Program-made: the position numbers and the translations under genes
Origin: Bacteroidaceae bacterium
GTDB taxonomy: Bacteria > Bacteroidota > Bacteroidia > Bacteroidales > Bacteroidaceae
Direction: 5' to 3'
DNA length: 57,407 nucleotides
Assembly: GCA_017429525.1 (NCBI GenBank)
Contig: JAFROT010000001.1
Coordinates: forward strand, 1 to 57,407
Shown: piece by piece, positions 34,101 through 41,768 of the stretch
Layout of the letters: each line of letters opens with the position of its first letter
How positions within the stretch are numbered: the stretch's first letter is position 1
The notes under the pieces: model-generated
Databases searched by the model: none
What the model saw: only the letters and a program-made list of their open reading frames with translations
Told to the model about the DNA's origin: nothing

Positions 34101-35462
34101 CAGATGGATAAGGTCGGCGCCACCGACAACTTCTTCGAGCTGGGCGGCACGTCGCTCGTCGTCACCCGCGTCATCATCGAGGCCGACAAAGCCGGGCTCC
34201 ATGTGGCCTACGGCGATGTCTTCGCCAACCCGACACCACGCGCTTTGGCGCGCCTCATCACGGGCGAGAGCGCTACCGATGTTCCTGACGAGGTGAGCGG
34301 CTTCGACTACACGGCCATCAACAACGCCCTGGCCGCCAACACCCTCACCGCCTTCCGCAGCGGCGAGCGTCAGCAGTTGGGCAACGTCCTGCTCACCGGT
34401 GCCACCGGCTACTTAGGCATTCACATCCTGCGCGAGCTCATCGACTCCGACGCCCCCAACATCTACTGTCTCGTGCGTGGCAAGAGCGAGGACGCTGCCG
34501 AGCGACGCCTGCGTACGCTGCTCTACTACTACTTCGCCGAGGCCTTCAAGCCTCTCTTCGGCACGCGCCTCCACGTTGTCCTTGGTGATGTCACCAGCGA
34601 CTTCGGCGAGGGCCTCGACGTGGACACTGTCATCAACTGTGCTGCAATCGTCAAGCACTTCAGCGAGGGCACCGAGATTGAAGACGTCAACATAGGCGGC
34701 GCTCGCCGTTGCGTCGATTTCTGCCTCCGTACCGGCGCTCGCCTGATCCATATCTCTACGGCCAGCACGCGAGGCCTCTGGGTCGGCGAACCGAAGGATG
34801 AGATCTTCACCGAGCAGCGTCTCTACATGGGTCAGTACCTTGGCAATAAGTATATCTATTCGAAGTTCATGGCCGAGCGCCTCATCCTCGATGCCGTGGC
34901 CCTGCACGGCCTCCATGCCAAGATTATGCGTGTAGGTAACCTCGCTGCCCGCTCTACCGACGGCGAGTTCCAGGCTAACTTCTCCACCAACTCGTTCATG
35001 GGCCGCATCAAGGTCTACAATATGTTGGGCTGCTGCCCCTACGCCATGCGCAACAAGCGCGTGGAGTTCTCGCCCATCAACGAGGTGGCGCGCGCCATAC
35101 TCCTGCTGGCCACGACGCCTGCGGCCTGCTGCGTCTTCCATCCTTATAATATCCACACGCAGTTCCTCGGCGACGTCCTCGAAGGTCTCACCTCAGTGGG
35201 CGATGGCGTCCGCTTCGTGGAGCAAGAGGAGTTCGCTGCCGCTATGGAGGCTGCAAAGGACGACCCGCAGAAGGCTCGCCAGATGTCTGCGCTCTTGGCG
35301 TATCAGGATATGGCCCATGGGCAGAAGACGACCGACGTCAACCGCGACAACGACTACACGACTCAGGTGCTCTACCGCCTCGGTTTCGCTTGGTCGCCCA
35401 CGTCGTGGGACTACGTCGAGCGTATGCTTACCGCCATCGGCGGCTTCGGCTTCTTCGAATAA
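28149..35462 (+). CDS. Dimodular nonribosomal peptide synthetase, C-A-T-C-A-T-R
   Basis: A 2437-residue synthetase; the ATG at 28149 is preferred over a TTG two codons earlier. C1 (about 1-440) has HHLIVDG at 127-133. A1 (about 440-920) has the A3 loop YTSGSTGVPKG near 580 and NQKVNKRALP near the end. Carrier T1 has Ser970 in the variant GLTSISS, where GGDS is usual. C2 has HHLVFDG at 1158-1164. A2 has YTSGSTGRPKG at 1616-1626 and TPNGKTDVKALP. Carrier T2 has Ser2002 in LGGTSL. The reductase domain has the NAD(P)H motif TGATGYLG at 2083-2090 and YxxxK at 2235-2239. Reductive release gives an aldehyde or alcohol. The leading C domain with intact HHxxxDG suggests an N-acyl starter. Dimodular synthetases with this ending make peptide aldehydes that can cyclise to pyrazinones. 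A-domain substrates were not assigned. Residues 1596-1606 look repeat-derived. Confidence 0.95.
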   Translation: MKSSAPLSQSQNGLYVECISRTGEVCYNLPYIYVLDHSLDADRLCRAIETAVMAHPTLFTRISVDDTGEPRQSIEPEATFSITVERVADFEQVKSQLVLPFDILSDRLFRMRLFDDGIHYYLFIDYHHLIVDGTSMTLMLNDIDSAYHGRHLEPEMRSLAQQVEVEQAARESEAYDEGKRWYAQHFDCADTFTQLLPDLEEPERREDNLVRVLSVRPAAVDDFCHRTGIFRSTLFTAAYAYLLAKFNNEQESLFTTVFNGRKDKALSRTVGMFVKTLPVYSKFDAQTSVLSFLQAAQEQMSGCRDHDAYSYSDIVHDLGLQSNSMFAWHGTLFSNEQMGGRPMQTVRLGNSTLDASLYLKAFIYDGAYHVKAEYNANEYSAALISQLLESYEAVVEGFLCHDLLSDVDITTAAQIDSLDAFNQTDVAYDDSQTIVSLFRRQAAATPSAMALVYEDRRFTYAEVDDLSDRIAAAIAARGLAAEDVVSVLIPRCEWMAIASLGVLKAGCAYQPLDPSYPTERLNFMMKDAGVKLLIADADLRHLVDEYEGEVLLTSALASLPPAGDLSAIEPPTPASLFILLYTSGSTGVPKGCQLTHANLVAFCHWYQRFYQLKPEHRVAAYASYGFDANMMDMYPALTCGACVYIIPEELRLDLIALNEYFEREHITHAFMTTQVGYQFATSIENHTLLHLSTGGEKLASLTPPEGYHFNNLYGPTESTVCVTAYFVDRKLKEIPIGRQLDNLRIYIVDPQGHRLPIGAAGELWVSGPQVSRGYLNRPEKTAEVYIPNPFVSEEPESLRLKYARVYRTGDIVRFLPSGDVQFVGRRDGQVKIRGFRIELKEVEAIIREFPGIKDATVQAFEEDGGGKFIAAYVVSDSTVDIEALNQFILDEKPPYMVPAVTMQIDSIPLNQNQKVNKRALPKPEKKAAAVEESNVPMNVLEQELHSLIAGIVNTKDFGVTTILGYAGLTSISSIKLAVQINKRYGVALDSKSLVKTGTLQSIENAILANLLAHKEDAPCTPDSSGGAEPVATTTAPLSYAQTGVYFECLKDPASTIYNIPYLLTFPEGVEAQQLADVVRRAIVAHPELSVHFTTQGDAIVQTTDDAVPVGVSVAQMTDEQLQHYKNEFVRPFNLQKAPLYRAEVVQTESAVHLLLDVHHLVFDGGSADLFIREICSALEGAAIEREGYTYFNFVADQQAAEQSDDFSAAQQFFAERLATCEGASEIPTDLPKTDQQGFIGEAVCLPDFERAAAFCRQQEITPAHLFLAATAYVVARYTNNREVYLCTVSSGRSNLRIADTVGMFVNTLALGLSIDDVSVGQFLKQVSQTFDTTLRHEDYPFARIASDYGFRPAIAYAYQVGVLSEYKVGGKPLAHELLELNVPKFKINIKIESRGVVVQYDDSLYSARLAEALAESIVAVADRMTAQADTRVRQLSIVSPRQEEELSHLRQTATGEAPFRFFHECIHHFAVKLPERDALVAVDATYSYLEMDAITDRIAAALRQRGVGDGDRVALLLPRTSRLILALFGVLKAGAAYIPCDPEYPADRVRLILDDSEARYVITTADRLDAVSPEKAIDVEELINSPLGFAASPSEEPSTLRSQPSITPDDLAYLIYTSGSTGRPKGVMLHHRGICNYLYGHPANVFANAVLTDADRVLSVTTISFDAALQDIGMAYFNGKTLVVATEEQANNPLDLARLIQEQHITMVSGTPSRWQTWLTSDDFCHAIAGVRICRAGGEKFSDQLLQQLRNVTRARIFNCYGPTEITVASNNAELTHAEIVTVGRPQLNVREFIVDSDGNELPVGVVGELYIGGRGVAHGYNNLDEMTRERFIDYHGVRIYRSGDYARWLPDGNVVILGRTDHQIKLRGLRIELGEIENVMLKVDGIDKVVILIRKLGGKEHLCAYYTADREIAPDALKAEISKSLTQYMVPTAYLQLPAMPMTPNGKTDVKALPEPQLAVTSAYEAPQNATEQTFCDIFASILQMDKVGATDNFFELGGTSLVVTRVIIEADKAGLHVAYGDVFANPTPRALARLITGESATDVPDEVSGFDYTAINNALAANTLTAFRSGERQQLGNVLLTGATGYLGIHILRELIDSDAPNIYCLVRGKSEDAAERRLRTLLYYYFAEAFKPLFGTRLHVVLGDVTSDFGEGLDVDTVINCAAIVKHFSEGTEIEDVNIGGARRCVDFCLRTGARLIHISTASTRGLWVGEPKDEIFTEQRLYMGQYLGNKYIYSKFMAERLILDAVALHGLHAKIMRVGNLAARSTDGEFQANFSTNSFMGRIKVYNMLGCCPYAMRNKRVEFSPINEVARAILLLATTPAACCVFHPYNIHTQFLGDVLEGLTSVGDGVRFVEQEEFAAAMEAAKDDPQKARQMSALLAYQDMAHGQKTTDVNRDNDYTTQVLYRLGFAWSPTSWDYVERMLTAIGGFGFFE

Positions 35463-35501
35463 AGCAGAATAATTTGCAACACTATCACAACCCATACAGA
35501 T

Positions 35502-36845
35502 ATGAAAACCATAGAACTTGCTGAGGCCAAACGCCTCGTCGCTGAAGGCGGGCGCCTTCCCGACGCCGAACGCCGTCAGCTGCAGCAACAGCGCCTGCAC
35601 GAGCTGGTGGCCTACGTTCGCGAGCACTCCCCATATTTCGCACGCCATTATGCCAATGTGCCTGCTGACTTCCGCCTCTCCGACCTGCCGCCGACAGAGA
35701 AGCCTACGCTCCTGGCCAACTACGACGACTGGGTGACCGACCGCCGCATTCACCTGGCCGACGTGCTCGAGTATGTCAACCGCGATGCCTCAAAGGACCA
35801 GAGCCGCTTCCTCGGCGACTACACGGCCCTGCGCACCTCGGGCTCTACGGGCAACCCCCTGCCCATGGTCCGCGACGACTATCACAACAAGATTCACGGA
35901 CAGCTCATCGGGCAGCGCCTGCTCGAAGGCGCAAATGCCGATGCCATGGACATCTCAAAGCATAGGCGCGCATCGCTCATTCACCTCTCAAACGGAGCTT
36001 CGAGCTACGGAGCCTTCCTGCGCATGAAAGCCGCCCACCCCGAGTGTGCCGACAACCTGCTCGGCATCTCGGTCCTCGAGTCGGTAGATTCCATTGTAGA
36101 GAAGCTCAATGCTTTCCAGCCCGAGACCATGGCCGGCTATCCGTCGATGATGGTGCGGCTGGCCGTGGAGCAACTGCAGGGGCGCCTGCATCTCTCGCTC
36201 AAGCATCTGGCCACTTCTGCCGAGATGCTCAGCGAGGAGAACTTCCACCTGCTGCGCGAGGCCTTCCAATGCCCCGTCGCCAACAACTACTGCATGACCG
36301 AGGGCGGCGAGATCGCCATGACCCACAATTGCCCGCATCTCCATATCAACGACGACTGGGTAATCGTGGAGCCTATCGACAAGGACGGCAACCTCATCAC
36401 CGACCCCGACCAGTGGTCAGATGCCATCCTCGTCACCGACCTGAGCAACTTCGTGCAGCCCATCATCCGCTACCGCGTCGGCGATGTCGTACGCGTGCGC
36501 CCCTCGACTTACGACTGTAGCCCGCTGCCCATCCTGCAGATCCAGGGTCGCAGCTTCGACAACTACACCATCTGCGGCCAGACGTTCAACGTCGTAGGTA
36601 TTTTTGCCAAGGCAGAGGTGTGGCCCGACCTGCAGCGCTTTCAGTTTGTCCAGACCGACAACTCCACCATCCAGGTGCGTGGCGTCTGCAAGACATCTCC
36701 CGCCGAGGTGTTACCGTCGCTCTGCGACCGCCTCAAGGCGTTCCTGGCCGAGGAGGGCTGTCCCGATGCCCGCTTCACGTGGTCGGCCGAGCCGCTCATC
36801 CACAATGAGCGTGGCGGCAAGATACCTCTCTATGTCAAACTTTAA
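35502..36845 (+). CDS. PaaK-like adenylate-forming enzyme
   Basis: A 447-residue cytoplasmic enzyme of the phenylacetate-CoA ligase (PaaK/CapK) branch of the adenylate-forming superfamily. It has the P-loop LRTSGSTGNPLPM near residues 110-122, the central AGYPSMMVRLA, YCMTEGGEIAM near 260-270 and IRYRVGDVVRVRP near 324-336. It starts 39 bases after the NRPS stop and ends 18 bases before the MATE gene, so the three form one operon. It could make the acyl or aryl adenylate/CoA used by the first condensation domain of the NRPS, or modify the released product. Family members elsewhere also act in capsule and exopolysaccharide loci. The substrate is not readable. Confidence 0.85.
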   Translation: MKTIELAEAKRLVAEGGRLPDAERRQLQQQRLHELVAYVREHSPYFARHYANVPADFRLSDLPPTEKPTLLANYDDWVTDRRIHLADVLEYVNRDASKDQSRFLGDYTALRTSGSTGNPLPMVRDDYHNKIHGQLIGQRLLEGANADAMDISKHRRASLIHLSNGASSYGAFLRMKAAHPECADNLLGISVLESVDSIVEKLNAFQPETMAGYPSMMVRLAVEQLQGRLHLSLKHLATSAEMLSEENFHLLREAFQCPVANNYCMTEGGEIAMTHNCPHLHINDDWVIVEPIDKDGNLITDPDQWSDAILVTDLSNFVQPIIRYRVGDVVRVRPSTYDCSPLPILQIQGRSFDNYTICGQTFNVVGIFAKAEVWPDLQRFQFVQTDNSTIQVRGVCKTSPAEVLPSLCDRLKAFLAEEGCPDARFTWSAEPLIHNERGGKIPLYVKL

Positions 36846-36863
36846 CCTTTACCCCTCTCTGCA

Positions 36864-38183
36864 ATGAACAACGAGGAACGGCAGAAACTGACGACCCTCT
36901 TTTGGCGATATCTGTGGTCGAGCATTCTCATCACACTCTCGGGATGCCTCGGTAACGTCGTCGATGGTATAATCGTAGGTAAGCTGATAGGAGCCGACGG
37001 CGTCAGCGCTATCAACCTGTCAAAGCCCGTCGTGCAGCTTATGATGACGTTGAGTCTGCTCCTTGCTGCCGGCGGTAGTATGCTCGTGGGGTTTGCCATT
37101 GGCAAGAAAGACTTCGCAAGAGCACGCTACGTCTACACTCACTCCGTCATTAGCAATCTCGTCATCAGTTTCATCTTCACGGTCGTAGGGCTCGTGGCGC
37201 CCATGGCCGTCGCTGCGCTCCTTTGCGACAACCCCCACCTGCTGCAGCCCACGCTGGAATACCTGCGGCCGATGCTCTATGGTGCCCCGGCCTACATGAT
37301 GATGTGGACCATCAGCGTCATGATCAGCACCGATGGCAGTCCGCGCCTGGCATCGCTGGCCATCATCGTCGATAATGCCGTAAACCTCGGGCTCGACCTC
37401 GTCTTCATCCAACTGTGCGGATGGGGTATTGCAGGCTCCTCGGCAGCGACCGTCGTAGGTCATCTGGTGGGCATAGCTATCATGCTCTACCACTACCGGA
37501 GCGCCGACTGCAACCTGCGCTTCTCGTTTCGCCACGATGCGCCGGAGGGACTCAACATCATCTCGCAGGGAGCGCCGCTGGCACTGGCCTCCGTGTGTCT
37601 CACCGTGCTTCTCTTCACCTCCAACAGCATCGTGCTCAGCACCCTCGGGCGCAACGGCATCTTCGTCTTCGCAGTGTGTATGAACCTGCTGCAGGTCTAC
37701 AACCTCTTCGTGGCAGGCACTTGCCGCACGCTGCAATCGCTCGGCGCCATTCAAGCTGGCATGGGCGATGGCGAGGCGTTCGGCCTCGTGTTGCGCAAAT
37801 CATTTGGTTTTATCACCGTGGCCATGGCCGTCATCTGCCTGCTTACGTTCGTATTCCCTTCGACCATAGCACACCTCTTCGGAGCCACTGACGAGGCCGT
37901 CGTCGCAGAGTGCTGCCGCGCCCTGCGCATCTTCGCCCTGAGCTTCATTCCTTTCAGCTATATCTACGTGCTGATGATCGTCTACAAACTCTACGGCCAG
38001 CACCGCATGGCGCTCTTCATCTCTGTGGCACTCTCGCTAACGGTCATCCCCGTGCTGTGGCTCATGGCCCGCACGGCCCCCGGCGCTCTCTGGTACAGCT
38101 ACCTCATTGCTTACCTCATTGAGGCCGCGCTCATCTTCTTCCTCCATCGGATGTGGAAGATACAATTTGTTATCAAGAACTAA
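36864..38183 (+). CDS. MATE family efflux transporter
   Basis: A 439-residue inner-membrane transporter with about 12 hydrophobic helices. The N-terminal pattern (SILITLSGCLGNVVDGIIVG, INLSKPVVQLMMTLSLLLAA) and AGSSAATVVGHLVGIAIML are typical of MATE/NorM-like proton- or sodium-driven exporters. It is the last gene of the NRPS operon, so export of the peptide product or self-protection is the likely role. A 15-bp inverted repeat follows. Confidence 0.9.
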   Translation: MNNEERQKLTTLFWRYLWSSILITLSGCLGNVVDGIIVGKLIGADGVSAINLSKPVVQLMMTLSLLLAAGGSMLVGFAIGKKDFARARYVYTHSVISNLVISFIFTVVGLVAPMAVAALLCDNPHLLQPTLEYLRPMLYGAPAYMMMWTISVMISTDGSPRLASLAIIVDNAVNLGLDLVFIQLCGWGIAGSSAATVVGHLVGIAIMLYHYRSADCNLRFSFRHDAPEGLNIISQGAPLALASVCLTVLLFTSNSIVLSTLGRNGIFVFAVCMNLLQVYNLFVAGTCRTLQSLGAIQAGMGDGEAFGLVLRKSFGFITVAMAVICLLTFVFPSTIAHLFGATDEAVVAECCRALRIFALSFIPFSYIYVLMIVYKLYGQHRMALFISVALSLTVIPVLWLMARTAPGALWYSYLIAYLIEAALIFFLHRMWKIQFVIKN

Positions 38184-38208
38184 CGACTCGTTCTACAGAT
38201 AAGTTACC

Positions 38209-38250
38209 AAATTTATCCTGATAAGTTGACGATTTTATCAGGATAAATTT
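38209..38250. terminator. 15-bp inverted repeat after the NRPS operon
   Basis: AAATTTATCCTGATA at 38209-38223 and TATCAGGATAAATTT at 38236-38250 are perfect reverse complements with a 12-base loop. A further degenerate copy (TATCAGAATAAA) lies just downstream. It separates the convergent MATE and acyltransferase genes. It is AT-rich and lacks a clear T-run, so a repeat or binding site is an alternative to a terminator. Confidence 0.6.
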
Positions 38251-38303
38251 GTAATTCTATCAGAATAAAGTCAGAAGCCAGTTCAGATTAGTAGCAACGA
38301 GAT

Positions 38304-39509
38304 TTAGCCGACGATCCATTTGCCCACCTTTGAAATGCGTTGGACGAGTGAGCAGGCGATAGCTGCGATGGCGAAGGTAGTGATAGCTGTAAGTAGGATT
38401 TCCGTTGGCGTTGTCCAGAAACCTATGCATCCTCCATCGCCCGTCCCTAACCACTCGCGGAAGAAACCGCTGACATAGACAAGCACAATCATATGGCAGA
38501 GGTACATGCCATAACTGGCTTTCGAGACTGGCACAATCACATGACTATAGAATGTTCCAAGGCACGTCCCGTTTTGTTTGTCGCGATTGCATCGCGACTC
38601 CGCTGCACTGCCAATCTTACGGAAAAGCAGCACCCAGCCGATGGCCATGAGCGCCACGCCTAAGGTGTCGTTGTACCATGGTGTTTCCCAACCGACAGCA
38701 TAGTCTACCGACCCCTCGATGGGGAAGGTGGCGCTGGTGGCATAAACGCGCGCCAGAAAACCTCCGAAACACAAAGCGAACCCTGCGAGCCACGCCGGGA
38801 GACCGATGGCAAACGTACGGCGCCACGTCAGTTGAGGCACGAAGCGACGGAAGTAGAGGCCCAGGAGCAGGTAGCCAATGAAACCGCTAATGTAGTAGAA
38901 AGCCCCATAGCCGTTCCAGCTGGCTTCGCCCCATAGTGGGTAGGCTGCGGGATTGGGAATCCCTGTAGGACCATGAATGACAAGGAGCTCGCCTCCTGAT
39001 GCGGCCTCGCGGACAAACGGGATCAGTAGCGTAAACGCCCACACACCGAGGTAGGCAAGGAGCTCACGACGACCGACGCGCTCGGCCCATGGTGAGAGCA
39101 GCGGCATCACAAGGTAGATGCCGACCAGCATATAAACGAACCAGAGATGTCCTGCGGTATAGTTGAAGTTGAAGAGGAGCGCTTGCAGGTTCTTGGCAGG
39201 CTCGCCCCAAAGGAAAGCATAGACGAGCGTCCACACGATGAAGGGCACCAGCAGACGCGACATGCGGCGACGGAAGAACGTGCCCGTGGTCGTCTGAACG
39301 GGGAATAGCAGATAGCTGGAGGCGATGACGAACAAAGGTACACATGAGCGTACAAAAGAATCGAAGAAAGAAGCCCAGAAAGCATCGCTCGCGGTGAGGA
39401 TGCGGGCTCCTTCGCCACCCAGGTAGAATGGTTCTGTCGAGTGGACGATCATGACCATTAGGCAGGCTGCTACGCGCAGGTAATCGAGCCATGGGATACG
39501 TGTAGGCAT
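38304..39509 (-). CDS. Acyltransferase-3 family membrane protein (OafA-like)
   Basis: A 401-residue multi-helix inner-membrane acyltransferase. The start at 39509 (MPTRIPWLDYLRVAACLMVM) is taken because the LDYLRV...H motif of acyltransferase-3 begins there; the His in MIVHSTEPF is the conserved catalytic candidate. Such proteins O-acetylate or acylate surface sugars or other exported compounds. About ten helices are visible. A loop near the C-terminus (AAESRCNRDKQNGTC) is encoded by a GC-rich palindrome and looks like an in-frame repeat insertion before FYSHVIVPVSKASYGMYLCH. The gene stands alone, converging on the NRPS operon and diverging from the GH51 gene. Confidence 0.85.
   Translation of the reverse strand: MPTRIPWLDYLRVAACLMVMIVHSTEPFYLGGEGARILTASDAFWASFFDSFVRSCVPLFVIASSYLLFPVQTTTGTFFRRRMSRLLVPFIVWTLVYAFLWGEPAKNLQALLFNFNYTAGHLWFVYMLVGIYLVMPLLSPWAERVGRRELLAYLGVWAFTLLIPFVREAASGGELLVIHGPTGIPNPAAYPLWGEASWNGYGAFYYISGFIGYLLLGLYFRRFVPQLTWRRTFAIGLPAWLAGFALCFGGFLARVYATSATFPIEGSVDYAVGWETPWYNDTLGVALMAIGWVLLFRKIGSAAESRCNRDKQNGTCLGTFYSHVIVPVSKASYGMYLCHMIVLVYVSGFFREWLGTGDGGCIGFWTTPTEILLTAITTFAIAAIACSLVQRISKVGKWIVG
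38580..38598. repeat. Palindromic repeat within the acyltransferase gene
   Basis: GTCGCGAT at 38580-38587 and ATCGCGAC at 38591-38598 form a perfect 8-bp hairpin with a TGC loop. The segment encodes the Cys/Arg/Asp-rich loop of the acyltransferase and resembles the palindromic spacer repeats seen elsewhere in the window. Confidence 0.6.
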
Positions 39510-39642
39510 AGTCGGGAAGAGAAAAATGGTTTGTGGATGCAAAAATAGCAAAAAAATCGTATGGGGACATATTTTAGTCCTGAAAAGAGCTGCATAAAAG
39601 GGATTTTCTGGCAGATTAAGTGTGTTTTTGAAACAGAATGTT

Positions 39643-39650
39643 TATCTTTG
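39643..39650 (+). promoter_or_regulatory. -7 promoter element for the GH51 gene
   Basis: TATCTTTG matches TAnnTTTG. It lies 50 bases upstream of the ATG at 39701. TTTTTG at 39625-39630 lies only 12 bases away, too close for a normal -33 box. Confidence 0.6.
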
Positions 39651-39700
39651 CACCTGAAAATACACTTTTACTTTCTCATTCTTTCATTCTTTATTCGATT

Positions 39701-41704
39701 ATGAGACACTATTTGCTTCTTCTGCTCTCGCTCTGCACCGCTACGGTAGCGTTGGCACAGCGTCCGATGACCGCTCCAAAGGGCGGCAAGGCCATCAGTG
39801 ATGAACTCATTGGCATTTTCTTTGAAGATATCAGTTCGTCAGCTGATGGCGGCCTCTATGCTGAACTGCTCCAGAACGGCTCCTTCGAGTACAGTCCTGC
39901 TGAGCGCGACGGCTGGGGACCGGGCACCGCTTGGCGATTCTCGCGTCCGGGCCATTCACTTGGCTACTTAGAGCCTCGCATGGACAATCCATTGAACGCC
40001 AACAATACGACCTACATGCGCATACACATCGAGCGCGTCGGCCACTACTATGATTTTGATGGTTGGACGGGCGTAGGACTGCAGAACGATGGCTTCGACG
40101 GTATCACTGTCAAGGCAGGCGAGAAGTATGATTTCTCGGCCTTCATGCGCAATGTTGAAGGTCAGCCGAAGGAGGTGCGCGTCGTTCTGATGGAGCATCA
40201 GGGTCGAGGCAAGGCCAAGGTTCTGGCAGAGACTACGCTGAACGTCGCTTCGACCGATTGGACCAAGTTCGAGGCTGTCCTGACACCCGCGGAGTCCTCT
40301 GCGCATGCCTCGTTGCAGGTGTTAGTGCTCACCACGGGAGCCCTCGACGTCGATGCACTCTCGCTGATGCCAGAGGACACGTATAAAGGTCATGGCCTGC
40401 GCAAGGATCTGGCCGAGGCGCTTGCCGACCTTCAACCTAAATTCATGCGCTTCCCTGGCGGTTGCGTCGTACACGGAGGTGGCGATGGTTTCTGGAACAC
40501 CTACCGTTGGAAGACCACAATCGGACCGCGTGAGCAGCGTCGACCGCTCAAGAACACTTGGGGCTACCACCAGTCAATGGGCCTCGGCTACTATGAATAC
40601 TTCCAGTTCTGCGAAGACCTTGGGATGCAACCCCTTCCGATTCTGCCTTGCGGTGTCTCGTGCCAAGGTACGAATGGCGGTTGGGGCATGCGCAATCAGG
40701 CACAGGACGTCGTGCCGATGAGCGAGATGGACGAATGGGTTCAGGATGCGCTCGACCTGATCGAATGGGCTAACGGCGACCCCGCCACCTCCAAGTGGGC
40801 ACGTATGCGCGCCGAGGCTGGACACCCGAAGCCTTTCAATCTCAAATATCTCGGTCTTGGTAACGAAGAGCGCATCTCTCCCGAGTTCGAGGAGCGATTC
40901 AAGTATATTTATAATAAGGTGACGGCTGCTCACCCCGAGATTGTCATTGTGGGCACGGCAGGTCCCGGTTCACATCCTGGCAACTACGACTTCGAGAATG
41001 GTTGGAAGTTGGCCGTGGAGACGGGCATGCCCATTATGGACGAGCACTATTATGAGCCGCGCGACTATTTCCTCAAGAGCCGTCAGTACGACAACTATCC
41101 GCGCGATCGCAAGACGAAGGTCTACCTCGGCGAATATGCAGCCAAGGACAAGAAACTCATTGATGCTCTGGCTGAAGGACTTTATCTGCTGCATGTTGAG
41201 CGTAACGGTGACGTCGTTTGCATGACCAGCTACGCACCCCTCTTCGCTCGCAAGGGAGCAACCAATTGGAACCCCGACCTCATCTATTTCGACAACGAGC
41301 GTCCCATCCTGACGTGCAGCTACTACGTTCAGCAGATGTTCGGACAGTCAGCAGGTCAGTACTTCTATGGTGACTGCGTTCACTTCGACGGAGATGCCGC
41401 TGGCATCGTCCAACCTCAGGAAGGTGTACATTATGGACAGAGCGTTGTCCTCAACACGAAGACGCGCCGCCTCTTCGTGAAGCTCTGCAATGCCAGCGCC
41501 GACACGAAACGTGCCGCCATCGACCTCAGCCGCTTCGGCATCAAGAAGCAGGCCGTCAAGACGACTCTCGCGGGACAGCCGGAGGACGAGAACAACTTCG
41601 ATGCTCAGCCTATCGCTCCACGGCGCGAGACTATTCGTGCCCAGAAGCGCTTCAGCATCGACCTCCAGCCCTACTCATTCGTCATGCTCGAATATCAGCT
41701 GTAA
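39701..41704 (+). CDS. GH51 alpha-L-arabinofuranosidase, secreted
   Basis: A 667-residue retaining alpha-L-arabinofuranosidase that removes terminal arabinofuranose from arabinan and arabinoxylan. The ATG at 39701 gives signal peptide MRHYLLLLLSLCTATVALAQ; earlier codons lie at the promoter. The mature part begins with the family opening ISDELIGIFFEDISSSADGG. A carbohydrate-binding-like region (about 90-225) precedes the barrel. The acid/base is Glu389 in LGLGNEERIS and the nucleophile Glu478 in VYLGEYAAKD. A C-terminal beta domain closes the protein. The FkbH gene starts 64 bases downstream on the same strand, so cotranscription is possible but not necessary. Confidence 0.94.
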   Translation: MRHYLLLLLSLCTATVALAQRPMTAPKGGKAISDELIGIFFEDISSSADGGLYAELLQNGSFEYSPAERDGWGPGTAWRFSRPGHSLGYLEPRMDNPLNANNTTYMRIHIERVGHYYDFDGWTGVGLQNDGFDGITVKAGEKYDFSAFMRNVEGQPKEVRVVLMEHQGRGKAKVLAETTLNVASTDWTKFEAVLTPAESSAHASLQVLVLTTGALDVDALSLMPEDTYKGHGLRKDLAEALADLQPKFMRFPGGCVVHGGGDGFWNTYRWKTTIGPREQRRPLKNTWGYHQSMGLGYYEYFQFCEDLGMQPLPILPCGVSCQGTNGGWGMRNQAQDVVPMSEMDEWVQDALDLIEWANGDPATSKWARMRAEAGHPKPFNLKYLGLGNEERISPEFEERFKYIYNKVTAAHPEIVIVGTAGPGSHPGNYDFENGWKLAVETGMPIMDEHYYEPRDYFLKSRQYDNYPRDRKTKVYLGEYAAKDKKLIDALAEGLYLLHVERNGDVVCMTSYAPLFARKGATNWNPDLIYFDNERPILTCSYYVQQMFGQSAGQYFYGDCVHFDGDAAGIVQPQEGVHYGQSVVLNTKTRRLFVKLCNASADTKRAAIDLSRFGIKKQAVKTTLAGQPEDENNFDAQPIAPRRETIRAQKRFSIDLQPYSFVMLEYQL

Positions 41705-41768
41705 GCCCTCAATCCCCCAGCCTTAGTGCTCGCCGAAGAATCGGCGCTTTCCTTCTATCCGTTTCTAC

